Notes: generated by a model from the sequence alone, not told the origin. Positions 1-9,044 are shown, counted from the first letter of the stretch. The stretch: 39,057 nucleotides of DNA from Kalymmatonema hyalinum WJT4-NPBG1 (GCA_019359075.1 JAHHIB010000083.1:1-39057), one strand, 5' to 3'. A program made the numbers and translations.

Positions 1-12
1 TCTTCATTGGAA

Positions 13-148
13 CTAACTCTGAGTGACGGTTGCGCTCTGCGCAACCGCTAAATTGGCATTGGCGATCGCATTAATCTCAGACTGCGAAGCGCTCGAACTC
101 AGATAACCCGCAACTTGGGTTATTACCAAAATACCTGGCGATTGTAAC
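13..148 (-). pseudogene. Possible 3' coding remnant cut by a MITE-like repeat
   Basis: On the minus strand a reading frame stays open from the edge of the repeat at 149 down to a TAG at 13-15 (about 44 codons). It ends in an Ala/Ser/Gln-rich stretch (SASQSEINAIANANLAVAQS) and uses the GCGATCGCC codon run common in cyanobacterial genes. There is no start codon, and a stop lies just inside the repeat (154-156), so this may be the 3' end of a gene interrupted by the repeat, or chance. I do not recognise the family. Confidence 0.25.
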
Positions 149-239
149 AGGACTTACGCAAAATTATGAAAAAACGAACCGCAAAGGACGCAAAGGACAC
201 GAAGAAATAAGAGTTTCAGAGAGTTCTTGTGTAAGTCCT
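149..239. repeat. MITE-like repeat, copy 1
   Basis: A 91-bp element bounded by near-perfect inverted ends, AGGACTTACGCA on the left and TGTGTAAGTCCT on the right. The interior holds a CGCAAAGGA-type tandem motif and the phrase GAGTTTCAGAGAGTTCTTG. The same ends and end-proximal sequence recur at 9098-9435, which defines a family. It has no coding capacity, so any movement would need a transposase supplied in trans. Confidence 0.75.
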
Positions 240-473
240 ATGTAAATCGCGGTTCATCTTGCACACAGATAAAACCTGCAAGACAAGAGTTTCATAAAGT
301 CCTTGCCTTATGTGCTTCGTTTGTATAGCCCCAGACTTATAGTCTGAAGAGCTAAAAAGCGAAATTTTATTCAACAAGTGGTTGCTAACGCTATCAGTTC
401 ATTTATGATTAGTTGCAAGCTCATTTTGCAAAGATGTAAAATTATGTCATAGGTAGATAAATAATAACAAATC

Positions 474-824
474 ATGCAACTAGAAGATTACTTTGACTTT
501 CAACGTCCCGATGATATTCGGTTGAAAGGTACAAGGGTAGGAATTGAAACCATCCTTTATGATTTCATTCATCGGTGTCGGACTCCAGAAGAAATTGCCC
601 AAAGTTATCCATCAGTGACTCTAGAGCAGATTTATGCGACTATTCTGTATTACCTGCATAACAAAGAAGCAGTCAGTGCTTACATGGCTGATTGGCTAGA
701 ACATAGTCACAGAATGCGAGAAGAACAGCGCCGCAATCCCCCACCTGTTGTCGTTAAGCTTATGAAACTTAAAGCCGAAAGAGAAGCAATGAAAAAAACA
801 CATGGCTCTGAAATATCTTCTTGA
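474..824 (+). CDS. DUF433 domain protein, probable antitoxin
   Basis: A 116-residue protein of the DUF433 (COG2442) family. The core, residues about 1-70, has the family pattern of a short beta-rich start (LKGTRVGIETILYDF) followed by a helix-turn-helix-like segment in which RTPEEIAQSYPSVTLEQIY matches the usual PEEIAxxYPxLTLxxVxAAL. DUF433 proteins are commonly encoded directly before PIN-like DUF5615 proteins and are regarded as antitoxins. Here the next gene starts 23 bp before this one ends, which supports coupled translation. The C-terminal 45 residues are charged (RMREEQRRN, KLKAEREAMKK) and may be the toxin-binding tail. The ATG start gives the family's normal N-terminus. The role is inferred from family and context. 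Confidence 0.85.
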   Translation: MQLEDYFDFQRPDDIRLKGTRVGIETILYDFIHRCRTPEEIAQSYPSVTLEQIYATILYYLHNKEAVSAYMADWLEHSHRMREEQRRNPPPVVVKLMKLKAEREAMKKTHGSEISS

Positions 825-1167
825 TGAAAATGTGGATAAAGTTTATCAGCGTCAATTTCTGCGACGTAATCCCAACTTAATCATGTGGGTAGTTGGCGAT
901 CCGGGCACTCCTCCTAGAGGTACACTAGACCCAGAGATTTTGTGTTGGTGTGAGGAGCATAACTTCTTGCTGGTAACTAATAATCGTACATCTATGCCTG
1001 TTCATTTGGCTGAACACATTGCTCAGAGTCGTCATACACCAGGTATTTTAGTTCTTAGTGATAAATTAACCATTGGTCAAACCATTGATGAGTTAACTTT
1101 AATTGCTGAAGGGTCTTTTGATGGTGAATATCAAGACCAAATTGTTCACCTACCACTACCGCAATAG
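802..1167 (+). CDS. DUF5615 family PIN-like protein, probable toxin
   Basis: A 121-residue protein of the DUF5615 (PIN-like, COG4634) family. It opens with KYLLDENVD, the family's signature strand with the first acidic pair, and has LVTNNRTSM in the place of the usual central TxDxDF/TNDxD motif, followed by HTPGILVLSD. PIN-fold proteins are typically Mg-dependent RNases. Here the middle motif carries asparagines rather than aspartates, a variation seen in this subfamily that may affect activity. The gene overlaps the upstream DUF433 gene by 23 bp in another frame, the normal antitoxin-toxin order. No other gene follows on this strand, so the pair is a stand-alone two-gene unit. Confidence 0.85.
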   Translation: MALKYLLDENVDKVYQRQFLRRNPNLIMWVVGDPGTPPRGTLDPEILCWCEEHNFLLVTNNRTSMPVHLAEHIAQSRHTPGILVLSDKLTIGQTIDELTLIAEGSFDGEYQDQIVHLPLPQ

Positions 1168-1236
1168 CGATATTTTTTTTGATTTATGCAAAAAGTTTTT
1201 TTATTTATCTAAAAAATACTATTCATAGCCAAAGGC

Positions 1237-3087
1237 TTAACACTTTCTAGCGTCTGAAGGACTCACAAAATCATGTAAATTTGCATCCCATACACTGATA
1301 TAAATGAAATCACAGTCCTGACGCACAATCTGACCCTTCAACGAACCTATACTAAAACGAAAACTATTTAACTGACGCTGTTGTACCTGTTGCAGTCCCT
1401 GGTTAATTTCTTGTGTTGCTTTATTGCCTAACATTCCTTCTAAAGTTGTCAGCATAACTTGAAAGTCTACAGATTGAGCAAAAGCGACTTCGGTTTGGCG
1501 AATTACTCCAGAATCACCGTCAAATAAATAACCAAGCTGGATTTGATTTTGCACTAATACATAACTGACAGCACGAGTATTGCGCCAAAGACCTCTTGAA
1601 TGTCGAACTGGTTTACCAAGAACTTCTTCTACAGTGCTTCTTGATGTACCCGTAGGAAATCCTGGAACGTGAGCTATGTTACTAGTACCGAGTGAGTTTT
1701 TACGTGCTGCTGTACGTGTCTTGGGTATGGAAACCGGAGAGTTTTGATTGTGTTGTTCTGGTGGTACCGATGTGACAGAAACTACAGGAGCAGGTGAGGT
1801 AGGTTGCGAAGCTACAGGCGTATTGCGTTTTTTAGCAGTGGAAGCCGGGGATTGTGGTGAAAGTGTTGGATTTGTGGTGTCAGATTTGGACGCAGGTACG
1901 GATGCTGGCGATGTCGCAAGAGGGACTTCAGATGCTGGCTTGCGGGTTATATTAGCGATCGCCAGCACACTCATCAACCCACCCACAACCAGACTGCTGA
2001 CGATCCAAGTCGGCTTTTGCCAGTTTTTCCTACTGGAATACACAAGCGTCAGTAGAGTATTTTGTGAAGAAGACAATAGCTGGGTTTGCTCGAGTGATGC
2101 ACTATTAGGAGATTGGACTACTGTGGGTTTTGCAGCCCTTGGTGTAGGGGAATCACTAGCCTGCGAGGGTTTGTTTCCGTTGTAGCCATTGTTATAGAAC
2201 TGGTGTGAAGCAGTGCGTTGGGGGAAGAACCCTCTTTGTAGCGCTTTTTGTAGCCACAATGGTCGAGCAATAGCAGACTGCAAAGCACGTAACATTTTAC
2301 TAGCAGTGGTGTAGCGATCGCTTGCTTGCGGCTTAATTGCTCGATTCAGCACCTTCGCCAAACTCGTAGACACCCCAGAAGCATAATCTTGCCAAACTAT
2401 TTCCCCTGTTTCGGGGTTGGTTCGGAACTCCTGCGGACGTTTACCAGTTAGCAGATAAATTGCTGTCAAGCCTAGGCTGTAAATATCAGTGGCGAAAACT
2501 GGGCGTCCAATAGCTTGCTCACTAGGCATATATCCTGGTGTACCCACGACAAGTGATTGAGTAAGGTTTCCTGGAGACACTACTGAATGGATCATTGCCT
2601 TGACTGCACCGAAATCAATCAACACGGGCTTGCTATTGGAGGAGCGCAGAATAATGTTATCAGGCTTGATGTCCCGGTGAATAATACCTTTGCTGTGAAT
2701 ATAATCCAAAACTGACAGCAGACTCAATAAAATTTCCCGAACTACAGTTTCACTGACTAACCCTTTGGCTTTGACAATGTTTGACAGCGTTGCTCCTTCA
2801 ATCCATTCCTGAATCAGGTAAAATTGCCCGTTTTCAGTAAAGTAGGCAAACAGTTTGGGAATTTGGTCACTACCTTCCGCCAGATACTCTAAGGTTGCTG
2901 CTTCCCGTTCAAACCGCCGTTGAATCTTTTCGTAGATTTGAGCATCATGTGTGATCGGCTTGAGTTGCTTAATCACACAGCGACGGCGAGAAGGTACGTA
3001 GGTATCTTCTGCCAAAAAGGTTTCGCTAAAGCCACCACCGCCCAGCACCTCGATAACTTGATAGCGATTGTTTAGCAGCGTTGTCAT
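1237..3087 (-). CDS. Membrane-anchored serine/threonine protein kinase
   Basis: A 616-residue Hanks-type kinase. The kinase domain spans about residues 9-275: glycine loop GGGGFSETF, ATP-binding lysine in CVIKQLKP (K40), catalytic loop HRDIKPDN (D139), DFG at 158-160 and activation segment GTPGYMPSEQ. A Ser/Thr/Pro-rich stretch leads to a single hydrophobic segment (about 361-379), then another Pro/Ser/Thr-rich linker. The C-terminal 130 residues start with a TSRSTVEEVLGKP motif resembling SmpA/OmlA-like folds and should lie outside the membrane. This cytosolic-kinase/external-tail plan is common in cyanobacteria. The ATG start directly precedes the glycine loop. It is transcribed alone, convergent with the DUF433/DUF5615 pair. 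The signal sensed is unknown. Confidence 0.93.
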   Translation of the reverse strand: MTTLLNNRYQVIEVLGGGGFSETFLAEDTYVPSRRRCVIKQLKPITHDAQIYEKIQRRFEREAATLEYLAEGSDQIPKLFAYFTENGQFYLIQEWIEGATLSNIVKAKGLVSETVVREILLSLLSVLDYIHSKGIIHRDIKPDNIILRSSNSKPVLIDFGAVKAMIHSVVSPGNLTQSLVVGTPGYMPSEQAIGRPVFATDIYSLGLTAIYLLTGKRPQEFRTNPETGEIVWQDYASGVSTSLAKVLNRAIKPQASDRYTTASKMLRALQSAIARPLWLQKALQRGFFPQRTASHQFYNNGYNGNKPSQASDSPTPRAAKPTVVQSPNSASLEQTQLLSSSQNTLLTLVYSSRKNWQKPTWIVSSLVVGGLMSVLAIANITRKPASEVPLATSPASVPASKSDTTNPTLSPQSPASTAKKRNTPVASQPTSPAPVVSVTSVPPEQHNQNSPVSIPKTRTAARKNSLGTSNIAHVPGFPTGTSRSTVEEVLGKPVRHSRGLWRNTRAVSYVLVQNQIQLGYLFDGDSGVIRQTEVAFAQSVDFQVMLTTLEGMLGNKATQEINQGLQQVQQRQLNSFRFSIGSLKGQIVRQDCDFIYISVWDANLHDFVSPSDARKC

Positions 3088-3502
3088 GCTCCGTTAAAAG
3101 CGCTCGCCCCCTTAGCGTCAATTGTAAGATGCATCAATTTCGCCAAAAATGCTGAAACATACATTAAGCAAAAGCTTTTCAGCCTTTATTAACTCTGCAC
3201 AGACTTCGACTTAATGCCGTAATGGGTTACAAAATTTGCTTTTTTCTGAAATCTGCTTTCCAGCATTTCTGTATAATTTTTAAGCTTATAGATTTTCAGC
3301 TAAACTAAATTCAATCTAAAGCTGCAACTTAAGAGTTTTTAAGCTCTAACTTTTGATAGGTTTTTTGAAATTATCAAACACTTCGTGTCTCAAGTTACTT
3401 GTTTGACTCCAACCTGCTATTTGCTTTATGTAAGTTTTGATTAATAATACTTTTGCTTATTGCAGTTTTATTCATAATATTTAATTATAGAATAATCAAC
3501 TA
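3088..3502. other. AT-rich intergenic region upstream of the kinase
   Basis: About 415 bp of AT-rich sequence with no open frame of note. It presumably contains the kinase promoter on the minus strand. I see no clear repeat, terminator or conserved operator. Confidence 0.5.
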
Positions 3503-3919
3503 ATGTACACAATAGATGCAAGAAATCTCAGTTTGGAAAAAGTTCAGCAGCTTTTAAAATTTGAAGAGCAACTGAATAACTCCTTTACATGATTACTATC
3601 TCTGGAATCTATAACAGAATTTGAACAACAAGAACTGTTGCAAATTCGTGACTTATTTCGGAGCTACTATGCAGCAGGAAAAATCTCCGAAGGGCAAATA
3701 AAATTTCTTCTTCTTGCACCGTTAATGAAGTTAGCAGGCTTTTATCAGCCTAGCATTAAGATAAGTTTAGAATAAAATATTGCTGATATCTCCGTCCAAG
3801 ATGAAGACACAATGATTAAAGGACGGATGGATATTTTAGCTGTTAACAAAACGCAAGGAAGAATAGTAACTACACCGTTTTGGATACTAGTGATTGAATC
3901 TAACTGGACTTTAGACTAA
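3503..3919 (+). pseudogene. Restriction-endonuclease-like gene with two in-frame stops
   Basis: From ATG 3503 the frame reads as one protein through to TAA 3917-3919, but is broken by TGA at 3590-3592 and TAA at 3773-3775. The pieces read NLSLEKVQQLLKFEEQLNNS, TEFEQQELLQIRDLFRSYY, GKISEGQIKFLLLAPLMKLA and IKGRMDILAVNK, then PFWILVIES. This matches, from memory, a cyanobacterial family annotated as restriction endonuclease subunit R-like, in which the RMDILAV and ILVIE(A/S)K segments form a PD-(D/E)xK-type core. The protein also ends early, just after ILVIES, where intact members continue with a lysine and a further 50-80 residues. Two nonsense changes plus the lost C-terminus indicate a dead gene. 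Confidence 0.7.
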
Positions 3920-4021
3920 AAGTAGGCGATCACTTGTCGAGGTGCTTTCCACCGAAAGTCTTCGCAGGTCGGCACTAAAATTTGAGCGATCGCGCAACAG
4001 AGGATTGGTCATTCTGCTATT

Positions 4022-4156
4022 CTAGCTATCAGTACCATATATTTTGTCTATCGCTGCCCACAGTGTGATTAATATCACCGCCACAATTGATGCAACGAGT
4101 ACCCGAAGAAACACGAGGTCTGATTTTGGCTTGGCTTGAACTGCTGCGGTTGTCAT
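4022..4156 (-). CDS. Small single-pass membrane protein, 44 residues
   Basis: On the minus strand ATG 4156 begins a 44-codon frame ending at TAG 4022-4024. The product starts with a polar segment (MTTAAVQAKPKSD), then has one long hydrophobic helix (VFLRVLVASIVAVILITLWA) and a short charged end (AIDKIYGTDS). The clean polar/helix/polar layout and normal codon choice suggest a real small protein, although no strong ribosome binding site is visible upstream. It is shorter than most annotation cut-offs. Its position between two decayed genes gives no clue to function, and I do not recognise it. Confidence 0.5.
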   Translation of the reverse strand: MTTAAVQAKPKSDLVFLRVLVASIVAVILITLWAAIDKIYGTDS

Positions 4157-4519
4157 AGTTTTAAGTGTTGTCTGTTGTTAGTTCTATGGGTGTTGGTGGG
4201 GCGATTGGTTTCCCCACTTGTCCGCTGGTGCTTTAGTCGAGTCCGAACAAGCTGGTTGCTAGTGCGTACAAGTCCTCAAGCAAATTTAATGACTCAGCTA
4301 GATCTAGGGGTGCTGATTTGCCATTATGCGCCCGTTGCTTTAAGTCAATGCTCTCGTAAAGCACAGCTAGTACAGATCAACCTAACTCCTGTTAACTACT
4401 CAGTTACCCAATGGAAGTTTTACGCAAAACCTGCTAATTCTTTACAAAAGTTTATAAGCAACGCGCTTTCTTTATACGTTCAGTTGCGAAATCTAATCGT
4501 TGCCGCATCTACTTATCAC

Positions 4520-4553
4520 ACAAAAATAAACCCCTCAAGCCATAAGAGGGGGG
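4520..4553 (-). terminator. Hairpin and T-run, minus-strand terminator
   Basis: CCCCTC (4531-4536) pairs with GAGGGG (4546-4551). Read on the minus strand the hairpin is followed by TTTATTTTTG, the layout of an intrinsic terminator. It lies about 100 bp beyond the end of the exoprotein-like remnant at 4653 and may be the terminator of that former gene. Confidence 0.5.
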
Positions 4554-4652
4554 TAAATAACGGTGTTGTAGCTAGCTTGCTGTCGGACGATAATTATTAA
4601 TTGCAAGCAGAATTAACTTATGCAGTTGGCGTGATCGCCTTCTTGCCCAAAA

Positions 4653-4805
4653 TCATTTCTTTTGACAAGCAGGAGTAGAACCCAAGTTATTGGCATTGGA
4701 TGCATGGGAGATGAGGGTAACGTGTCCTTTGCCGTCGAATACCCACCCCGTAGCAGGTACAATCTTCCTCGCGTCATATGCAGTCGGTGGTTTGGTAGAT
4801 GGTTT
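4653..4805 (-). pseudogene. C-terminal remnant of a filamentous-hemagglutinin-type exoprotein
   Basis: The minus-strand frame ending at 4653 contains VPATGWVFDGKGHVTLISHA followed by SNANNLGSTPAC. A segment of the type (V/I)xAxGWVxDxKGxVxL, with a final cysteine a few residues from the end, is what I remember as the C-terminus of cyanobacterial two-partner-secretion (filamentous hemagglutinin N-terminal domain) proteins. Only about 50 residues are recognisable; upstream the frame becomes low-complexity and unconvincing. An intrinsic terminator pattern follows. The family match is from memory of the motif only. Confidence 0.4.
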
Positions 4806-4920
4806 CTCTGACCGATACTCTGCAATGTGGTAGACGCTAATCGAGTATCCGACCAAATAACGTCGGTGCTGATGGGGTCGTAGGGACAGGTGGAAAGAAT
4901 GCATAAACTAGATGACCCAA

Positions 4921-5265
4921 CCCTAAATAACAAAAGACAGCATATATCCCGCTATCCTTTGGCGGGGTTCTCTCTCATCCACACACTTGCCCAAGCCCCT
5001 TTTATAGTCATGCCCCACAACACGTGAAATTGTGGGGCTTTTGTTGTCCGAACGATGCACTATTCGAGCGGTGGGTCGCCGGGGTGGTGGAGGATTTGAT
5101 TGGATGGGACGGGTGGAGGTCGCAAAGCATAAACCACCTGTCCTCACCCCTAAGTAAATAAAGGTAGATATATCCCGCTATCCTTGAGGCGGGACTTCCT
5201 TACATATCTTGTTCATAGTAGTTACGGTTCCTCATAATCCGATGTGGTTGTGGGGGATTTTGTTT
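4921..5265. repeat. Two diverged tandem units around an 18-bp direct repeat
   Basis: ATATATCCCGCTATCCTT occurs at 4942-4959 and again at 5168-5185, each time following a CCCTAA-A-TAA stretch and followed by GGCGGG, which can pair with the CCCGC of the repeat. Downstream of each copy, at a similar distance, lies a TTGTGG-G-rich segment followed by TTTTGTT. This suggests a duplicated, diverged unit of about 225 bp. No protein is encoded, and the function is unknown. Confidence 0.45.
5012..5043 (+). terminator. Strong intrinsic terminator
   Basis: GCCCCACAA (5012-5020) and TTGTGGGGC (5030-5038) form a perfect 9-bp stem with a 9-nt loop, followed by TTTTGTTG. No plus-strand gene is visible before it, so it may be the remains of a lost gene or serve an unannotated RNA. 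Confidence 0.6.
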
Positions 5266-5530
5266 TTTATGCGATTTTTCTTTTTCACGCGATGGGCGAA
5301 GCCCCGCCGGATACGGCTCACGCCCCATAGCCTCATGCCCTTCCGTAAGGAGGGGTATTTTTGCACGAGTGGTGGTGCTTTATTTCAGCAGCGGCTGATT
5401 TGATTTGGTGAGGAGGGGTATTTTGTTTCTGCAAGGTTGCAGGTTGAGAGTGGTGGTAATGCGATGAGCGAAGCTCCGCTTTCTTGCTCACGCCTGAAAT
5501 AGTAAATTTGTATTTAATAACCCGCAACGC

Positions 5531-5857
5531 CGGGTTAACGCTTTGTTTGAAGCAATGGCTTGTCAGCGACCTGTGATCATCACCCGTTCCTCAGGAATTA
5601 TTGCCAATCTGATTGATGCAGGTATTGTTACTGGTGTGAATCCTGGTGATATTGTTGGATTAAAGCAGGCGATCGCCAAGCTCTTAAATGAGCCTCAAAA
5701 GGCTTTTGAACAGGCTCAGCAAGGTTATGAAGTAGTACTCAATCAATTTAATCATCATAAGTATACTCAAGCTTTGGTTACAAAACTCACTTCTACATTT
5801 GGGAATATCAATCATCCCAAATTGCTCTCTCATACTAGAACAAACCCTTATGTCTAG
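5531..5857 (+). pseudogene. 3' fragment of a GT4-type glycosyltransferase
   Basis: About 105 residues corresponding to the end of a GT-B fold glycosyltransferase (group 1). It starts in the middle of the conserved donor-binding segment ALFEAMACQRPVIITRSSG, which in intact enzymes follows an SxxExFGxxxxEAMA-like motif, and continues with NPGDIVGLKQAIAKLL, the usual C-terminal helix. Everything before about 5531 is missing and replaced by repeat-rich intergenic DNA. A TTG in frame could serve as a start, but the N-terminal Rossmann domain is absent, so the fragment cannot be a functional transferase. Confidence 0.75.
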
Positions 5858-5999
5858 TCCAAGAATACAGAAGGCTAGAATGCTTATAAAATCAGCTTTT
5901 TTGTCATTATTAACTGTCTAGTTATTTCTGCCGCGTTGTACAAGTCTGAATTTCGTTTTATGTCAGGCTTTGATAATTATTTAATATTAGGATATCATT

Positions 6000-7187
6000 A
6001 TGTCACCAAACATCTCTTCCTCTGTCGGTGAAGCATCACGGGTATTACTGGTGTCGATGCGGAATCTAAAATTTCATGTTTCTCGTTCTGGCTCCTATGA
6101 ATTTGAGGATATTATCTGTAATTGTGATACGGTTGATTTAGTTACACCACACTTCAATCCTACTCTTTTTAAGGTAACTAATACCTTAGCTAACTCAGCA
6201 GCCAAGCTTTTAAAAAATGGCAAACTGGTAAATTCGTTAGTTAACTATAAATTTAAAGTCGAGAAAGAATACGATTTATTCTTTATTTTTTGCCAGTCAA
6301 TTGAAGACATTCTGATTTTAAATTCTATACAAGGTTGGCGATAAAAGTGCTGCTACGCTGTTTGTTGGCTAGATGAAATTTGGGCTAAAGATGTTGATAA
6401 TTGGCTAGTTCAACTACAGCTTCTCAAAGATTTTGATTATATTTTCATGAACTTTAGTTCTAGTCTTCGTCAAGTTGCGGATATTATCCAGCGCCCTTGT
6501 TACTCAATTCCTTATGGCGTTGACGCTATAAAGTTCTGGCCTTATCCAAATAACTTTTACCGCTGTATTGATGTTTTAAATATTGGACGGCGTTCAAAAG
6601 TCACCCATGATGCTTTACAAGAACTCGTAGAACGAGAAAAACTTTTTTACATATACGATACGATGAAAGATTTGTATATGCTATATTATCGTTACCATCG
6701 GAATCTATATACAAATTTTGTGAAGAGAAGCCGCTATATGATAGTCAATAAAGCAAAGTTTGATTTCACTGGTAAAAACAACCTTCAAGAGGAGGTTGGA
6801 CCACGATTCTTTGAAGGAGCAGCGGGTGGAACAATGATGTTAGGTGTTCCTCCAAAATGTGAGGATTTTACTAAAAATTTTGACTGGTTTGATGCTGTGA
6901 TTCAGATTCCATTCGATGGCTCGAATATAGCTGATATAATAGCAGAGTTAGATACACAGCCTGAGCGCCAAGAGAGAATACGGAAAAATAATACTGTTAA
7001 CTCACTCCTCAAGCATGACTGGGTATACCGTTGGGAAGCTATTTTGACAACGGTAGGACTTGATAGCACTCCACAAATGATAGAACGCAAAGCGCGTTTA
7101 AGGGACTTAGCAAAGATAGTCAATACATTAGCAATCAGCCATCCAGATCTCCCACCATACCGCTTTTCAGTTAGTGGGGGGAATTGA
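6000..7187 (+). pseudogene. Glycosyltransferase gene split by one in-frame stop
   Basis: ATG 6000 opens a 396-codon frame that ends at 7187 and is interrupted only by TAA at 6342-6344. Sequence on both sides is in the same frame and reads smoothly across the stop: NSIQGWR, stop, KCCYAVCWLDEIWAKDVDNW, then LKDFDYIFMNFSSS and CYSIPYGVDAIKFWP. The second half has EEVGPRFFEGAAGGTMMLG and the typical final domain of GT-B glycosyltransferases (Glyco_trans_1_2-like). The stop is one base from GAA or CAA. An internal ATG at 6447 could restart translation, but would give only the C-terminal half. It lies downstream of another glycosyltransferase remnant, suggesting a decayed glycan cluster. A sequencing error at 6342 is the main alternative. 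Confidence 0.75.
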
Positions 7188-7955
7188 CCAATATTTTCAA
7201 CCCGCACGCTTGCAGCTATGGGGATGTAGCGACAAGCGTTTTATCAACCTTGGTAAAAAAGGCGGTTTGATTTATCAATCATGAATTGAGAATAAGCCCA
7301 ATACAGTCCACTTAACGGTCACTATCACCCCGTTAAGATGCAGAATTTACGGGTACACAAAAAAGCCCACCAAGTATCTACCACAATATGCCAACTTAGA
7401 GCATATTGACATCATGCTTCTATGGCTTTTGCTTGTAGGTTAAATCACTAGTTATTTTTGAGCAATTTTAAGTCACTGGAGTTTAGACTAGTTCGCCGTG
7501 CTCACTCCCATAAGAGTTCAAATGTACTAAAAAAGGAAACGCAATTACAGGTATAAAAAAGAGGAGTCGAGTCGGTTGTTGATGCAGTCATCCATCAAAG
7601 GTTCAGGGAAAGCATGACTGTGTTGACGAATTGCGTTGGCGTAGCCCACCGCAGGTATCGCAATGCTCAAACCTTTGAAAGATCGTAGCCGCTCACGCTA
7701 GAAATTGCGGTTTATATGAATTGACCAACAAAGTCAAAGGATTGGCGGAATCCACAATTTGTGCCTTCAAAGAGTAGTCTGTGCCTACCATCCACTGTTG
7801 AGGTTGATTAGAGGGGCGATCGTCAGCACAAGCGTTGAAACTCCAGTCATCCCTAATCAATCGGAGTGAAGGCTGAGCAACCGGAGATTGTCGGATAGCC
7901 CCCTAGTTGCACGAGGGGGGCTAGCGCCCGCCCTCAGGACTCCCCCCGTTGCCAG
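7188..7955. other. Non-coding or decayed region with a coding-like remnant
   Basis: No intact gene. On the minus strand, 7693-7902 is open for 69 codons and reads like protein (RDDWSFNACADDRP, QWMVGTDYSLKAQIVDSANP), but has no good start and is preceded by a stop, so it may be a gene remnant of unknown family. The rest holds short palindromic repeats such as GAATTGCG/CGCAATTC-type pairs around 7630-7720 and a C/G-rich stem near 7900-7945. Confidence 0.35.
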
Positions 7956-8130
7956 TTGCTGACCGCCCGCGACAAGAGTGACTGGTATGGCTACAAGTTT
8001 TTAAAGCGGGCAGTCACCGCTGCCCTGCAACTGGCTCAAAAAAAGCCACTAAAGGGATGTGCTAACCGACAAGATGTCTGTGTTCGGGACTTGAGAGTAG
8101 TTGGCGATACGGTAACTAGAAAAACCGGAC

Positions 8131-9040
8131 AAGTGTACTAGTATAAAAAGAAAAGGAGGCTGTATTTGAGACAAACCCCCAGTAACGGAAGATGAGAGAA
8201 GTGCTAACAACTCTCATGACCGTTATGGAACCAATTGCACGACTCAAAGCATTTCGTCAAGCTGCATATGAAAATTTGTGTCGCTCCCATGATGCAACAT
8301 TTGAGCTATATGTTTGTGGACTGCACCGCCAGAGTATTCTGGTCGTGGAAGACCTCGTCTTCATGGCAACAAATTTAAGCTCAACGAACCGGAAACTTGG
8401 ATTGAGCCAGTTCAAACAATTAACATTAATGACCCAAAATTAGGTTTACTCCGAATTCAACTGTGGCACGATTTACACTTTCGAGGCGCTGCTTTGCACC
8501 CAATGTCAATAGTTTTGGTTGAGCGTCTCAATGAAGATGGTTCATTACGGGTAATTAAACCTATGTGGCTGGCATGGGTGGGAGATGCGATGCCTTGCTT
8601 AGACGAAGTATGTATGCTCTACTTACGACGTTTTGCTGTTGATCACTGGTATAGATTCCTTAAGCAACGCTTGCATTGGACTGCTCCTAAATTTGCTACA
8701 CCAAAACAGTGCGAGCGCTGGAGTGATTTAATGCCAATGATCACCTGGGAACTATGGTTAGCTCGTGATATTGTTTGTGATAACCCTCTGCCGTGGCAAA
8801 AATCCATCGATAAATTGACGCCTGGAAGGGTTGCCCAGTCTATGGGAGGAATTTTAGCCGTGATTGACACACCAGCCAATCCTCCAAAACCCCGTGGAAA
8901 ATCACCTGGTTGGAAAACCGGGAAGCCACGTAAGCGTAGAATTCGCTATCCTATTGTTAAAAAGCGTACCTCTAGACCTCGTAAGCCGGCTTCTAAATCT
9001 GCTTAGTTTAAGGATTGTTCTAATTTTAGAGTGTACACTT
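8131..9040 (+). mobile_element. Insertion-sequence remnant with short inverted ends
   Basis: A decayed transposase is flanked by AAGTGTAC followed by a TATAAAA-like run on the left (8131-8149), and by the inverse, TTTTAGA then GTGTACACTT, on the right (9024-9040). The outer 8 bp are perfect inverted repeats and the inner part matches if one base is skipped. No clear target duplication is visible next to these ends. Length about 910 bp, shorter than an intact element would be because the transposase has lost its middle. Confidence 0.5.
8192..9006 (+). pseudogene. Transposase with internal deletion and frameshift
   Basis: The first part (from ATG 8192) reads TLMTVMEPIARLKAFRQAAY, matching the N-terminus of a cyanobacterial transposase family (NF041680-type, from memory). 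After about 40 residues the frame changes, and a second frame from about 8314 reads GRGRPRLHGNKFKL, HDLHFRGAALHPM, PMWLAWVGDAMP, RRFAVDHWYRFLKQRLHW and ends in a basic tail (KSPGWKTGKPRKRRIRYP). Intact members are about 430-450 residues. Here roughly 170-180 residues between the N-terminus and the GRPR motif are missing, which should remove part of the catalytic core. The element cannot move by itself. Confidence 0.75.
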
Positions 9041-9044
9041 TTTT

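Noticed and set aside
4136-4600. A 154-codon plus-strand frame
   Set aside because: Cysteine- and leucine-rich start, no ribosome binding site, no domain; it begins antisense to the small membrane-protein gene and runs through a minus-strand terminator.
5209-5403. 64-codon frame in the repeat-rich region
   Set aside because: Made of read-through palindromic repeats; no protein-like composition.
7956-8141. 61-codon frame just before the insertion-sequence remnant
   Set aside because: Reads smoothly for a while but the start is a non-ATG codon, it ends inside the element's left end, and no family is recognisable; could be a fragment but unsupported.
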